A DNA stretch of 64,000 nt from an uncultured Christensenella sp. (GCA_910583855.1 CAJTYL010000004.1:62001-126000), one strand, 5' to 3'; positions 33,710 through 43,495 are shown, numbered from the stretch's first letter. The notes: generated from the letters alone by a model not told the origin. Program-made: numbers and translations.

Positions 33710-36700
33710 ATGGCTACTAAAACTAAAAAACCCGTAGAAATTTTCGAAATCGAAGGCGAAACGCTGGATTCTGTCAGCTATGCGACTTATTATTGCAGAC
33801 AGCCGCTTTTCACGTCCTTTAAAATTTTCAACCGCGATACCGAGAACGCAACCGACGTGACGGTCAGGGTTAAGGGTTCTACCGCGCTAATCGTTCCCGC
33901 GGAAATTCACGTGGAAGAAATTCCGCACGAGAGCAGCGTTGAAGTTGTTCCGCAGAATATTTTAAATCCCAAGTACCTTGCCGAGATAGAGGAGCCCGAA
34001 AGCTGTACCGTTCAGGTCGAGCTTACCTGCGGCAAAGATGCGGTTTGTACGCTCGAAGCGGACGTGCAGGCGTTACCCATTGACTGCTGGTGCGGACTTT
34101 CGGGCAACGTCGAAACGCTTGCGTCCTTCGTAAGACCAAAAATTGCGGACTGTCAGAAGATTTTGGCGGAAGCGGGTTTACAGCTTAAAACGTGGGGCTA
34201 TTCGTCGGAATTCGCGGGCTATTCGGGAACGGACAAGAACGGCGTAAGAAACGCCGTCGCTTCGGTATTTTCGGCAATCCGCCGTCTAAGCATAGACAGG
34301 GGCGGAGACTGCGATTTGTCGGGTATTACATCCGTAGGCGATGCGACAGAGGTGGTAAAAAATAAGACCGCAACTCCTTTGGAGCTTGCCGTATTTGCCG
34401 CAAGCTGTTTTGAAGCGACCAAGCTCAACCCCGTTATAATAGTCGGTAAATCGAGGATATGCGCGGGTGTATGGCTGTACGAAAGCTGTTTTTCCTCTGC
34501 CGTAGAGGACGATATGCAGCTTTTGGAAAAATATATTACCGAGGGTGTAAACAATCTTACGCTTTTCGATGTGGAGGATTTGTTTGCGCACAGGAACGCA
34601 AGCTACACCACAAGCGAGGCGCACGCCCGAGAGAAATTGCAGACGGGCGAGCTGGAATTTTGCATTGACGTAAAGCGTTGCAGAATAGGCGGACTGTTTC
34701 CCCTGCCGTTAAAGGTCAAGACGGAAAAAGGGTACGAGCTTCTTGCCGACAGACAGCTTTCCTTTGACGAAAAGCCCGCGGAATTTATCGACGCGGGCAA
34801 GTACGATTACGACAAAGGCGTATCCAAGGAGGCGAACTGGCAACGCCGTCTTTTGGATTTATCGTTAAAAAACAACCTTTTAAACTTCCGCTACTCGCGC
34901 GAGTGCTTGCATCTTTTGTGCGCGGATCTTGCGTCTTTCTGCGAAAAGATAGACCAAAAGGGTAAATTTACCCTTCTTGCGAACGCTACGCCTGTTCCGG
35001 ACGCCGTTTATTTCGGTGAAAATAATGCCGTAAGGAATATGGCTGAACTTATAGAGATAGAAATGAAGAGCGGGAAAATCCGCTGTATCGCCTCGCCCGA
35101 CGCCCTTACGGAAACGGCGACCACGCTTATCAGAAAGTCGCGTTCGGCAGAGGAAGAAACGGGCGCAAAGACCCTGTATCTTGCGCTCGGCTTTTTGAAG
35201 TGGCGGGGCGAGGACGACGGGGAAGACAGGTACGCGCCGATTGCGCTATTGCCCGTCGCCTTAAAGCGTATGAAAACGCAGGGCGCCTTTTTAGAAGCGG
35301 GCGAAGAATACGAGGTGAATACAACCCTTTTGGAGTTTTTGAAAAGAAGCTTCGGCATAGACGTGCGCGGGGTGGAGGGCAAGGGGCTTTCACCCAAGGA
35401 GATAATAGCCGTATTCCGAGCGAAAACGGCTAATATGAAGGGGTGGATGGTCTATGAGGACGTCTATCTTTCGCAGTTCACGTTCGCCCGTTACGCTATG
35501 TGGGCGGACGTCAAAAACAACATAAAAAATCTTGCGAAGAACCCGCTTATAGCTTCGCTTATGTCAAACGCCAATAAACTGGCGGAGAACAAACTTACGG
35601 GCGTATCCGAGGACGACGCAGACCCTTGCGCCGTGCTTACGCCTTTGCCCTGCGACAGTGCGCAGTATTCGGCTGTCGCCGAGTCCGCAAAGGGCACTAC
35701 GTTCGTGCTTCACGGTCCTCCGGGGACAGGCAAAAGCCAGACCATAACCAATATTATCGCCAACGCGGTGGACAAGGGCAAGCGAGTGCTTTTCGTTGCG
35801 GAAAAGCAAGCGGCGTTGCAGGTAGTAAAAAAGCGACTTTGCGATATCGGGATAGGCGATTTCTGTCTCGAACTTCATTCCGGCAAGACGACGGATAAGG
35901 CGGAAATAATAAGAAATATAGAAACTACGTTGCTTTTAAAGTCGGATACGGACGGCGACAAGTTTTCCGACGCAGGGACGAGGATAAAGGACGTGCGCGA
36001 TACTTTGCGCGCGCCGTTGGACGCTCTGCACAAAAAAAGACGGCTCGGACTCAGCGTATACGAGGGTATCGTTTACTATCTCCAAAACAAGTCCGCGCCC
36101 GAGCTTATGAACATCGAAAGCACCTTCTACGACTCCTTGACGAAGCAGAAGCTGGAAGACTTCGAAAATATGTTGATGGCTGCGCAGGCGGCGGCAAAGG
36201 AATGCGGCGGAGTATACCGTTCGCCATTTACGGAAGTAAGGCTTACCGAATGCGACGAAAACGCGAAACGTGCCGTAGTATGTGCCGCCGAAGTGCTTTT
36301 AGCGGAGATAAAACATCTTAAAAATTATCTCGGACTTTTTCTCGATACCTTCAAGCAGAAGACGAGTAAGTTTACCCGCGCAAAGCTTGAAAATCTTTTG
36401 AAGATTGCGGGCGTTTTAAGGGACGGAACGTTAAAAGAATTTTTTGAATGCGACGAAGAAAAGCTGTATACATTCTACAACGCGAATTTAAGGTACGACA
36501 GCGAGTGCAAGCATTGGTACAAGCACTTCAAGGTGCTGCCCGATTTCGGCAAGTTTGCCGACGATATTGAAAAGGAAATAGACAACTGGGGCGAGAACTA
36601 CCGTTCGTCCCGTACGCTTTTAAACGTTATAAAAAGAATTAACCGCTGCGCTGCCCAGCCCGTCAAGGAAAAGGACGAGCTTGAATGGATTAAGCGCGCC

Positions 36701-39331
36701 TTAGAGATTGAAAAGGCGAGGGAGAGAATCCTGAATAGCACTTCGCTGTCCTCCAACTTCGTGGGATTTGGCGGAATAAATGAAAAGAAGCGCGAAGAGT
36801 TTTTAAAACCTCTGTACGCGCTTCACCGCCTTTGCTTGCAAACCTTTATGGACTATAATGCGGACGTGTTCAACGGCGTTTGCTGCGTTGCTTCAAGCGG
36901 AATTTTAAAGCCGCTCGTCTACGGGCTTATTGCGGCGGCGATATCTTTCACCAAGAGCGCGGACGCCTTTATGAAGACAATCAAAGCCGACAAGTCCGAC
37001 TATGCCGACGCGGATATTTTTGAAACTTATACGGCAAAATGCACGTCGCTTATCGACAATATCGATATGCTTCCCGCCTGGTGCATGTACAAAGCCACCG
37101 CCAAAAAGCTGAACGAAAGCGGACTTTCGTTCATAACCGACGCTATGGAAAACGGTAAGATTTCGGGCAAACAGATTTTATCTTCTTTCCGCAAAAACGT
37201 ATACAGAAACTTTATACAGACTAATATTCCCGCTGACGATTGCCTTTCCGCGTTCTCCGCAAACGTTCTGGATGAAAGCGCGGCAAACTATTCAATGCTT
37301 TTGGAGGAATTCGCCGCGCTCACCCGTGAAAAGATACGTGCGGACCTCATATCGCGTCTTCCCGCGCAGGAAACGGAAGGACCGCTTGCGCTTGAACTTA
37401 TGTCTTTCCAGCGTCAGACGAAGGGCAGCCTTCGATCCCTTAATTTGAGGAATCTGTTTGCGGATATACCCGAGCTTTTGAAAGTCGTTGCTCCCTGTAT
37501 GTTGATGAGCCCGGGGACGGTTTCGCAGTATCTTCCCGCCGACCCCGAGCTGTTCGATATAGTAATTTTCGACGAAGCTTCGCAAATCCCCACTTGCGAA
37601 GCGGTTCCCTCGCTTGCAAGGGCTAAGAGCGCCATTATAGTAGGCGATCCCAGACAGATGCCGCCCACGTCATTCTTTATAGGCACGGGACAGGACGACG
37701 ACCACCCCGAGGCAGAGGATTTGGAAAGCGTTCTCGAAGACTGCCTTGCTTTGGGCATACCCGAAAAGCACTTAATTTGGCACTACCGTTCCAAGCACGA
37801 AAGTCTTATCGCTTTTTCTAACACAACGTATTATTCGAGCAAGCTTTGCACCTATCCCTCGCCCGACGCGCTGGACAGCCGCGTAAAGCTTCACTATATC
37901 GAAAACGGCGTATACGAGCGCGGCGGCGCAAAGTGCAACCGCGAGGAGGCGGAAGCGCTTGTGAAGGAAGTCGTAAGAAGGCTTAAAGACGAAAGGCTGC
38001 GCCGTTCAAGTATGGGCATAGTGACGTTTTCAACCCCTCAGCAGGTCTACGTTGAAAAGCTGCTTGCCAAGGCGCTTGTAAAAAACGGGCTTGAAGAGGC
38101 GGCTTACGAGCGGGAAGAACCGCTGTTTATAAAAAATCTTGAAAACGTTCAGGGCGACGAAAGAGACGTAATTTTATTCTCCGTATGCTACGGTCCCGAC
38201 AGAATGGGCAGGCTCTCTTTGAACTTCGGACCGCTCAACCAATTCGGCGGTTGGCGAAGGCTCAACGTTGCGGTATCCCGCGCAAGGGAAGAAATGCTTG
38301 TGTTCTCGTCGATGCGGTATTCTATGATTGATTTGGCGCGTACCACCTCGCGCGGGGTCGCGGGGCTTAAAGCCTTTTTGGAATTTGCCGAAAAGGGCAG
38401 AACGAGCGTCTCGGTACGAAGCGAGGACGTAAACGTCAACAGGCAGGGCATAGGCAAGTTTATCGCCGAAGAGCTTTCGGCGTACGGCTACGATTGCCGC
38501 GTAAACGTGGGCGTATCCGACTTTAAAATCGACGTCGGCGTTCTCGACCCCAAGAATAAGCATAACTTTGTTTTGGGAATTCTGTGCGACGGAACAAAAC
38601 AGTTCTCGGTAAAAGACCGAGCCGTTATGCAGGTGCAGGCTTTAAAGCGCACTAACTGGAACGTTTACAGACTGTATTCCATCAACTTTTTTAACAACCC
38701 CAAGCGGGAAATAAAAAAAATAAAGGAGCTTTTGGACAAGCTCACTTCTGACGGCAAGCCAACGGCTATAAACTTCAAAAAGCCGTATCGTGCCGCCAAG
38801 CTTGAAATAAAGGAAACGGAGCCCGCATATATTTTAAGCGGAGAAAACGACGCGGAGATTATGCGAGTTATAAAAGCCGTGGTCGCGGCGGAAGAACCCG
38901 TTTCGGCGCAGTTCTTAATGAAACGCACGCTGTCCGCTTTCGGAATTTCGAAGTACGGCGTAAAGCTTGAAAGCAAGCTGCGCGCGCTTATAGACAAGTG
39001 CGCTTTTGAAAGCTGTGAAATGCTCGGCAACGAGTACTACTTTAAATCCGATAAGTTCGGCGCGTTCGACCGTTACAGGGTGGAGGAGGGGACTTCGCTC
39101 CGCTCGGCGGACGTTGATTACACTCCGTACGACGTGATTTCATTGGTTAAGGGAATACTGCTAAACCGCGTAAGCGTATACGCGGACGAGCTTATACCCG
39201 CCGTCTTAAAAGAACTTAAAGTTCCACGCTCTTCGGATAAACTCGTGTCATTCGTCCATGCCTGTATTGACGAGGGCGCGTCGAAAGGGCTGTTTATAAG
39301 AAGTATATCGGATAAAATATCGTTGGCGTAA
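33710..39331 (+). CDS. DUF4011 / SF1 helicase / Vsr-like nuclease / DUF3320 protein, possible defence factor
   Basis: 1873 residues. Order: N-terminal beta domain (1-130), a transglutaminase-like middle, DUF4011 signature WQRRLLDLSLKNNLLNFR near 377, Walker A HGPPGTGKSQT near 667, a long helical insertion, Walker B IVIFDEASQIPTCEA near 1283, GDPRQMPPT, and the C-terminal SF1 motifs NVQGDERDVILFS and NVAVSRARE. A Vsr/MTES_1575-like region follows at about 1570-1675 (VGVSDFKIDVGVLDP, GILCDG, TNWNVYRLYS), then a DUF3320 region. The usual Glu of ECDG is Leu here, so nuclease activity is doubtful. Proteins of this layout have been reported as single-gene antiphage systems; that role here is inference. 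Confidence 0.85.
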   Translation: MATKTKKPVEIFEIEGETLDSVSYATYYCRQPLFTSFKIFNRDTENATDVTVRVKGSTALIVPAEIHVEEIPHESSVEVVPQNILNPKYLAEIEEPESCTVQVELTCGKDAVCTLEADVQALPIDCWCGLSGNVETLASFVRPKIADCQKILAEAGLQLKTWGYSSEFAGYSGTDKNGVRNAVASVFSAIRRLSIDRGGDCDLSGITSVGDATEVVKNKTATPLELAVFAASCFEATKLNPVIIVGKSRICAGVWLYESCFSSAVEDDMQLLEKYITEGVNNLTLFDVEDLFAHRNASYTTSEAHAREKLQTGELEFCIDVKRCRIGGLFPLPLKVKTEKGYELLADRQLSFDEKPAEFIDAGKYDYDKGVSKEANWQRRLLDLSLKNNLLNFRYSRECLHLLCADLASFCEKIDQKGKFTLLANATPVPDAVYFGENNAVRNMAELIEIEMKSGKIRCIASPDALTETATTLIRKSRSAEEETGAKTLYLALGFLKWRGEDDGEDRYAPIALLPVALKRMKTQGAFLEAGEEYEVNTTLLEFLKRSFGIDVRGVEGKGLSPKEIIAVFRAKTANMKGWMVYEDVYLSQFTFARYAMWADVKNNIKNLAKNPLIASLMSNANKLAENKLTGVSEDDADPCAVLTPLPCDSAQYSAVAESAKGTTFVLHGPPGTGKSQTITNIIANAVDKGKRVLFVAEKQAALQVVKKRLCDIGIGDFCLELHSGKTTDKAEIIRNIETTLLLKSDTDGDKFSDAGTRIKDVRDTLRAPLDALHKKRRLGLSVYEGIVYYLQNKSAPELMNIESTFYDSLTKQKLEDFENMLMAAQAAAKECGGVYRSPFTEVRLTECDENAKRAVVCAAEVLLAEIKHLKNYLGLFLDTFKQKTSKFTRAKLENLLKIAGVLRDGTLKEFFECDEEKLYTFYNANLRYDSECKHWYKHFKVLPDFGKFADDIEKEIDNWGENYRSSRTLLNVIKRINRCAAQPVKEKDELEWIKRALEIEKARERILNSTSLSSNFVGFGGINEKKREEFLKPLYALHRLCLQTFMDYNADVFNGVCCVASSGILKPLVYGLIAAAISFTKSADAFMKTIKADKSDYADADIFETYTAKCTSLIDNIDMLPAWCMYKATAKKLNESGLSFITDAMENGKISGKQILSSFRKNVYRNFIQTNIPADDCLSAFSANVLDESAANYSMLLEEFAALTREKIRADLISRLPAQETEGPLALELMSFQRQTKGSLRSLNLRNLFADIPELLKVVAPCMLMSPGTVSQYLPADPELFDIVIFDEASQIPTCEAVPSLARAKSAIIVGDPRQMPPTSFFIGTGQDDDHPEAEDLESVLEDCLALGIPEKHLIWHYRSKHESLIAFSNTTYYSSKLCTYPSPDALDSRVKLHYIENGVYERGGAKCNREEAEALVKEVVRRLKDERLRRSSMGIVTFSTPQQVYVEKLLAKALVKNGLEEAAYEREEPLFIKNLENVQGDERDVILFSVCYGPDRMGRLSLNFGPLNQFGGWRRLNVAVSRAREEMLVFSSMRYSMIDLARTTSRGVAGLKAFLEFAEKGRTSVSVRSEDVNVNRQGIGKFIAEELSAYGYDCRVNVGVSDFKIDVGVLDPKNKHNFVLGILCDGTKQFSVKDRAVMQVQALKRTNWNVYRLYSINFFNNPKREIKKIKELLDKLTSDGKPTAINFKKPYRAAKLEIKETEPAYILSGENDAEIMRVIKAVVAAEEPVSAQFLMKRTLSAFGISKYGVKLESKLRALIDKCAFESCEMLGNEYYFKSDKFGAFDRYRVEEGTSLRSADVDYTPYDVISLVKGILLNRVSVYADELIPAVLKELKVPRSSDKLVSFVHACIDEGASKGLFIRSISDKISLA

Positions 39332-39382
39332 GCGTTCGTGTAACACCGCGCGTAATTTTCCGTAAACGTTATCAATCCAATT

Positions 39383-39417
39383 AAAGCTGCCGCGACGGTT
39401 AAGTCGCGGCAGCTTTT
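39383..39417 (+). terminator. Intrinsic terminator after the large helicase
   Basis: AAAGCTGCCGCGAC pairs with GTCGCGGCAGCTTTT around GGTTAA. Confidence 0.9.
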
Positions 39418-39490
39418 GCCGTCAAACAATGAACTCGGTTAATTTTTGAAGAATTTTTTCACAAATCGCTCAAAAAATTTTCACAATTTA

Positions 39491-39520
39491 TTGACATAAG
39501 AAATAGATTAGTGATACAAT
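39491..39520 (+). promoter_or_regulatory. Promoter of the zinc-ribbon DUF898-like gene
   Basis: Perfect TTGACA (39491-39496), 18 bp, TACAAT (39515-39520). The leader to the ATG at 39647 is about 120 nt. Confidence 0.75.
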
Positions 39521-39555
39521 ATTTTCATAAAACGATCGGGAATTTTAATTTAGTT

Positions 39556-39595
39556 AACCCCCGCGGGGGTTTATTGTTTACAGAGTAAACAATAA
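39556..39595 (+). promoter_or_regulatory. Two tandem perfect palindromes in a 5' leader
   Basis: AACCCCCGCGGGGGTT (39556-39571) is immediately followed by TTATTGTTTAC-AGA-GTAAACAATAA (39571-39595). Both lie in the 5' leader of the next gene and could act as RNA hairpins or as protein sites. No T tract follows on the plus strand; on the minus strand they are followed by weak A/T-rich DNA. Confidence 0.65.
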
Positions 39596-39646
39596 AAAAC
39601 ATTTAATTGATTTAATTTTGTCGGTGAGAAATAAGGAGAAAAAAAG

Positions 39647-40453
39647 ATGTTCTGTACAAACTGTGGTAAAGAAATCGACGACAAAGCGGTAATTTGTCCT
39701 AATTGCGGCGTACCTACCGAAAATTACAACAAAACTGTCGCTACCGAGGCGGGCGTTGCCCAGGATCCCAACAGCAACGGGTCTAGGTTTACGGGCGGCG
39801 CGTTTGCAAATGCGTTCATCGGTTGGCTGTCGGCGCTCGTCGGTATTCTCACGCTGGGGCTTTGCTACCCCTTTATGATGTGTTGGAGAGAGAGTTGGAT
39901 GGCTAAGCACACCTACGTAAACGGCAGACAGCTTGTCTTCGACGGCAACGGCGCTCAGCTCTGGGCAAGGTTTATGTTGTGGGTGATTTTATCCGTTATA
40001 ACTTTCGGCATTTATTACATAGTATGCGCAAAAGTCGCTATAGAAAAATGGAGAACCAAGCACACTCATTTTGCCGACAGCTCAGAAACGAAAGACGAGA
40101 ACGACAAGAGCCTTTCCAAATTCGACGGCAAATGGTATCAACTCCTCGGCGTAAACCTTTTGACGGGTTTCGTAACGCTTATCACCTTAAGCTTCGGTTA
40201 CTATTGGGCACACTGCTACAGGCAGAGATGGTTATATAAGCACAAGACTATCGACGGATTGGAGCTCGGATTTGACGGTAAGGCAATACAGTATTTCGGC
40301 AAAAGAGTGCTGTGGACGCTACTTACGATTATCACCTTCGGCATCTACGCGTTCTGGCTTAAAGTTAACTCCGTTAAGTGGACCGTATCCCACACCTTAA
40401 TCAAGGGACCCAAGGATGCAACCGAAGTTGTAGACGCAAACGCTGTAGCTTAA
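39647..40453 (+). CDS. Zinc-ribbon DUF898-like membrane protein
   Basis: 268 residues. An N-terminal zinc ribbon (CTNCG and CPNCG, residues 3-21) is followed by a membrane part with two similar halves, each with hydrophobic helices and a W-x-R/K-[HV] pattern (CYPFMMCWRESWMAKHTYVNG and YYWAHCYRQRWLYKHKTIDG; later ITFGIYYIV and ITFGIYAFWLKV), as in YjgN/DUF898 proteins. Function unknown. AAGGAG precedes the ATG. It is expressed alone from a strong promoter with a long structured leader. Confidence 0.8.
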   Translation: MFCTNCGKEIDDKAVICPNCGVPTENYNKTVATEAGVAQDPNSNGSRFTGGAFANAFIGWLSALVGILTLGLCYPFMMCWRESWMAKHTYVNGRQLVFDGNGAQLWARFMLWVILSVITFGIYYIVCAKVAIEKWRTKHTHFADSSETKDENDKSLSKFDGKWYQLLGVNLLTGFVTLITLSFGYYWAHCYRQRWLYKHKTIDGLELGFDGKAIQYFGKRVLWTLLTIITFGIYAFWLKVNSVKWTVSHTLIKGPKDATEVVDANAVA

Positions 40454-40473
40454 GAATTATTCGGATTAATAAT

Positions 40474-40506
40474 ACCGCCCCCGACGGTTTGACGTCTGGG
40501 GCGGTT
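40474..40506. terminator. Bidirectional terminator before the convergent lysine operon
   Basis: ACCGCCCCCGACG pairs with CGTCTGGGGCGGT; it separates the zinc-ribbon gene from the 3' end of dapB on the other strand. Confidence 0.85.
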
Positions 40507-40521
40507 TCGTATGCGTAACGC

Positions 40522-41274
40522 TTATAAATTTTCAAGCACGTCGTTCATATCGTACTTGCCTGCGGGTTTTCCTGCGAGCCACTTTGCCGCGCGGATTGCG
40601 CCGACCGCGAAAACCTTTTTCGAGCGCGCGGAGTGGGAAAGGGTTATAATCTCGTCTTCGCCCGCAAACATAACCTCGTGTTCGCCCACGATATTCCCGC
40701 CGCGCACGGCGTGAACGCCTATTTCTTTGCCGCGCTTGCCTACGATACCTTCACGCCCGTTTATAACGGGCTTGCTGTCCCCGAAGGCGGAGCTTGCGCT
40801 CTCCGCAAGCATCAGCGCCGTGCCGGACGGCGCGTCAACCTTTTGGTTGTGGTGCCGTTCTATAATTTCTATATCAAAGCTTACGCCAAGCGTTGCGGCG
40901 GTTCTTTTTACCAATTTAACCAGCAGGTTAATTCCAAGAGAAAAATTACCCGTCTTGAATACGGCAATCTTTTTAGCCGTTTCGTCAATTAATTTCAGGT
41001 CGTCCGCGGAATATCCCGTCGACGCAAGAACAACGGGAATATTATTTTTAACCGCCCAGCTAAGTTCGCTTTTTAAAACGGCGGGGGAGGAGAAGTCTAT
41101 TATCACGTCAACCTTTTCTTTAACGTAAGCAAATGCGCAGTAAACGGGGATTTTTTGCCCGTCTGTATTCAAATCCACGCCGCACACGGCGCAAATCTCG
41201 CCGTCGTTTTCCATAAGAGTGACTAAGTTTTGTCCCATTTTGCCGTTAATTCCGCAAATCAATGCGTTAATCAT
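40522..41274 (-). CDS. dapB: 4-hydroxy-tetrahydrodipicolinate reductase
   Basis: 250 residues. DapB reduces the DapA product with NAD(P)H in lysine and meso-diaminopimelate synthesis. N-terminal nucleotide-binding CGINGKMGQN, VIIDFSSPA near 55, the catalytic ERHHNQKVDAPSGTAL near 138-155 and the late GGNIVGEHEVMFAG are all present. The ATG overlaps the dapA stop by 4 nt. Last gene of the asd-dapA-dapB operon, under the lysine riboswitch upstream of asd. Confidence 0.96.
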   Translation of the reverse strand: MINALICGINGKMGQNLVTLMENDGEICAVCGVDLNTDGQKIPVYCAFAYVKEKVDVIIDFSSPAVLKSELSWAVKNNIPVVLASTGYSADDLKLIDETAKKIAVFKTGNFSLGINLLVKLVKRTAATLGVSFDIEIIERHHNQKVDAPSGTALMLAESASSAFGDSKPVINGREGIVGKRGKEIGVHAVRGGNIVGEHEVMFAGEDEIITLSHSARSKKVFAVGAIRAAKWLAGKPAGKYDMNDVLENL

Positions 41275-42158
41275 ACGCCTTTCAACCCTGCCCTTTTTAT
41301 TTCTCTTTGTAAAATTTCCTTGTTTTTGTCCTCAAGCTCGGTTAGCGGCGGACGCGGAACGCCCGCGTTGAAGCCCAGCATATTGTATGCCGCCTTGACA
41401 GGTATAGGGTTCACTTCCAAAAAGCACGCGTCCTCCAAGGGGAGGAGGAAATCCTGAACGGCGTTCGCTTCGTCAAGCTTGTTTTGTTTCACTAAGTCGT
41501 ACATCTTTTTAACGAGCGCCGGCGCAACGTTTGAAGTTACGGAAATAAGCCCGACGCCGCCCACTGCAAGCATCGGCAAATTCAGGAAATCCTCTCCCGA
41601 ATACAAATCCATTTTGCCGCGTATGCGCCTTATGGTTTCGCACACCTGCGCCATATCGCCGCTGGCTTCTTTTATACCTGCCATATTGGGAATGTCCGCA
41701 AGCTTTTCAACCGTTTCGGGAAGAATATTGACCGCCGTGCGCGATGGCACGTTGTATGCGATAACGGGGATTTTTACAGCGTCGCATATGGTTTTGTAGT
41801 ATTCGTAAAGCCCCTTTTGCGTGCATTTGTTGTAGTAAGGGGTAACGACGAGCACTCCGTCCGCACCCAGCTTTTCCGCCCGAACGGAGTGTTTTACGGC
41901 TTTAGCCGTATCGTTGCTGCCCGTTCCTACGATAATTTTAATTCTGCCCGCAGCCTTTTTAACGGCGTACTTAATCGTTTCAACCTTTTCTTCTTCCGTC
42001 ATGGTAGCGGGCTCGCCCGTGGTGCCGAGCACTACTAAGCCGTCCGCGCCGCCAGCGATTTGGAATTCAATCATCTTGCCGAACTCTTCAAGGTTCACGC
42101 CGCCTTCAGTAAAGGGGGTTATCATTGCGGTGATTATGCCGTTACAAAAGCCAACCAT
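41271..42158 (-). CDS. dapA: 4-hydroxy-tetrahydrodipicolinate synthase
   Basis: 295 residues, TIM-barrel aldolase condensing pyruvate with aspartate semialdehyde. GTTGEPATM near 45-53, the catalytic Tyr136 in AYNVPSRT, Schiff-base Lys163 in GIKEASGD, and the ending GFNAGVPRPPLTEL fit DapA. GGGAGAG precedes the ATG at 42158. The 177-bp gap to asd holds a copy of the intergenic repeat. DapA uses the product of Asd, so the operon carries three successive reactions. Confidence 0.96.
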   Translation of the reverse strand: MVGFCNGIITAMITPFTEGGVNLEEFGKMIEFQIAGGADGLVVLGTTGEPATMTEEEKVETIKYAVKKAAGRIKIIVGTGSNDTAKAVKHSVRAEKLGADGVLVVTPYYNKCTQKGLYEYYKTICDAVKIPVIAYNVPSRTAVNILPETVEKLADIPNMAGIKEASGDMAQVCETIRRIRGKMDLYSGEDFLNLPMLAVGGVGLISVTSNVAPALVKKMYDLVKQNKLDEANAVQDFLLPLEDACFLEVNPIPVKAAYNMLGFNAGVPRPPLTELEDKNKEILQREIKRAGLKGV

Positions 42159-42170
42159 ATTTCTCTCCCA

Positions 42171-42292
42171 AAATTGCGTATATACTTCGCAATACGGCGT
42201 TGCGCTATGGCAACTTTCAGTTGCTTACGACAAAATAAGCTCCTTCAAGTTTTCCTCACGCGCCTTGTCTTGCTCGCATCTGCGCAATTTTT
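42171..42292 (+). repeat. Intergenic hairpin repeat, long copy, between asd and dapA
   Basis: Ends AAATTGC (42171-42177) and GCAATTT (42284-42290) are complementary. Internal blocks shared with other copies: TTCGCAATACGGCGTTGCGCT, GCTTACGACAAAATAAGC, CTCACGCGCCTTGTCTTGC. It lies between two co-oriented genes of one operon, on the strand opposite to transcription, and no gene is present. Confidence 0.75.
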
Positions 42293-42335
42293 AATTTTTG
42301 TTTTTATTTATTCCGTTTTTCAAAAATTTGTGAAC

Positions 42336-43412
42336 TTAGCCGAAGTATCCCTTCGCCGCTAAAAGCTCGGCCAAAAGCACTGCGCCGCCCGCCGCGCCGC
42401 GAAGGGTGTTGTGTGAAAAGCCGATAAATTTATAATCGTATACGCTATCCTCTCTCAGCCTTCCTGCGCAAACCGCCATTCCGCCCTCTGAATTCCTGTC
42501 AAGAGCGGGCTGGGGGCGGTCGTCCTCGTCAAAGTAGTGCAGAAACTGCTTAGGCGCGGAGGGGAGAGCAAGCCTTTGCGGTTCGCCAGAAAATTCCTTC
42601 CACGCCTTCAAAATTTCTTCCCTTGAAGGCTTTTTTGCAAATCTGACGAAGCAAGCCGCCGTATGCCCGTCGGATACGGGCACTCTCAGGCACTGAGCCG
42701 TAATCTTTGGCGCGGCGGCGGGCACGATTTCGCTCCCGCGTATTTCGCCCCAAATTTTCAAAGGTTCTTTCTCGCTTTTTTCCTCTTCTCCGCCGATATA
42801 GGGAATAACGTTGTCAAGTATTTCGGGCATCGTTTCAAAGGTTTTGCCCGCGCCCGATATCGCCTGATAGGTGCAGACGGCAACTTCTTTTATCCCGAAT
42901 TTTTTCAAAGGATGCAAAAGGGGTACGTAGGACTGCAACGAGCAGTTGCTTTTTACCGCGATAAATCCGCGTTTGGCGCCCAAACGCTTACGTTGCGCCT
43001 TAATGATTTCAAGGTGTTCAGCGTTGACTTCGGGTATAATCATCGGCACGTCGCCCGTCGCGCGGTGCGCCGAATTATTTGAAACTATCGGGCATTCGAG
43101 CTTTGCGTATGAATATTCAAGCTCTTTAAGCTCGTCCTTTTTCATATTCACGGCGCAAAAGCAAAAGTCAACCTCTTTTGCGATTTTCTCCCTGTCAGCC
43201 GTCGCGTCGTATACGGTCATATCCGCGTATTTTTCGGGCATAGCGGGGGAGAGGTGCCACTTTTTAACCGCGTCCTTGTACTTTTTGCCCGCAGAATTTG
43301 CGGAGGCGGCAAGGCGTTTTACTTCAAACCAAGGGTGGTTTGCAAGAAGAAGTAAAAATCTTTGTCCGACCATTCCCGTAGCTCCGATTATTCCCACATT
43401 AAACTTTCTCAT
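42336..43412 (-). CDS. asd: Aspartate-semialdehyde dehydrogenase
   Basis: 358 residues. Asd reduces aspartyl phosphate to aspartate semialdehyde, the branch point to lysine, threonine and methionine. GIIGATGMVGQRF is the NADP site; the nucleophile is Cys157 in SNCSLQ; the substrate-binding QAISGAGK and the late GGMAVCAGRLRED follow. The sequence resembles the archaeal/fungal-type long Asd rather than the E. coli form. GGGAG lies 6 nt before the ATG. A lysine riboswitch and terminator are in the leader. Confidence 0.94.
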   Translation of the reverse strand: MRKFNVGIIGATGMVGQRFLLLLANHPWFEVKRLAASANSAGKKYKDAVKKWHLSPAMPEKYADMTVYDATADREKIAKEVDFCFCAVNMKKDELKELEYSYAKLECPIVSNNSAHRATGDVPMIIPEVNAEHLEIIKAQRKRLGAKRGFIAVKSNCSLQSYVPLLHPLKKFGIKEVAVCTYQAISGAGKTFETMPEILDNVIPYIGGEEEKSEKEPLKIWGEIRGSEIVPAAAPKITAQCLRVPVSDGHTAACFVRFAKKPSREEILKAWKEFSGEPQRLALPSAPKQFLHYFDEDDRPQPALDRNSEGGMAVCAGRLREDSVYDYKFIGFSHNTLRGAAGGAVLLAELLAAKGYFG

Positions 43413-43423
43413 TTATTACTCCC

Positions 43424-43450
43424 AAAAATAAAAGACAGTGCGTTGCACTG
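43424..43450 (-). terminator. Terminator-like hairpin in the asd leader
   Basis: On the minus strand CAGTGC-AAC-GCACTG is followed by GTCTTTTATTTT, and asd starts 12 nt later. It is the likely off-state of the lysine riboswitch. Confidence 0.7.
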
Positions 43451-43495
43451 CCGAGGAAATCGTTAAAGGCATTAGCGCAACACTTAACTCCCACA

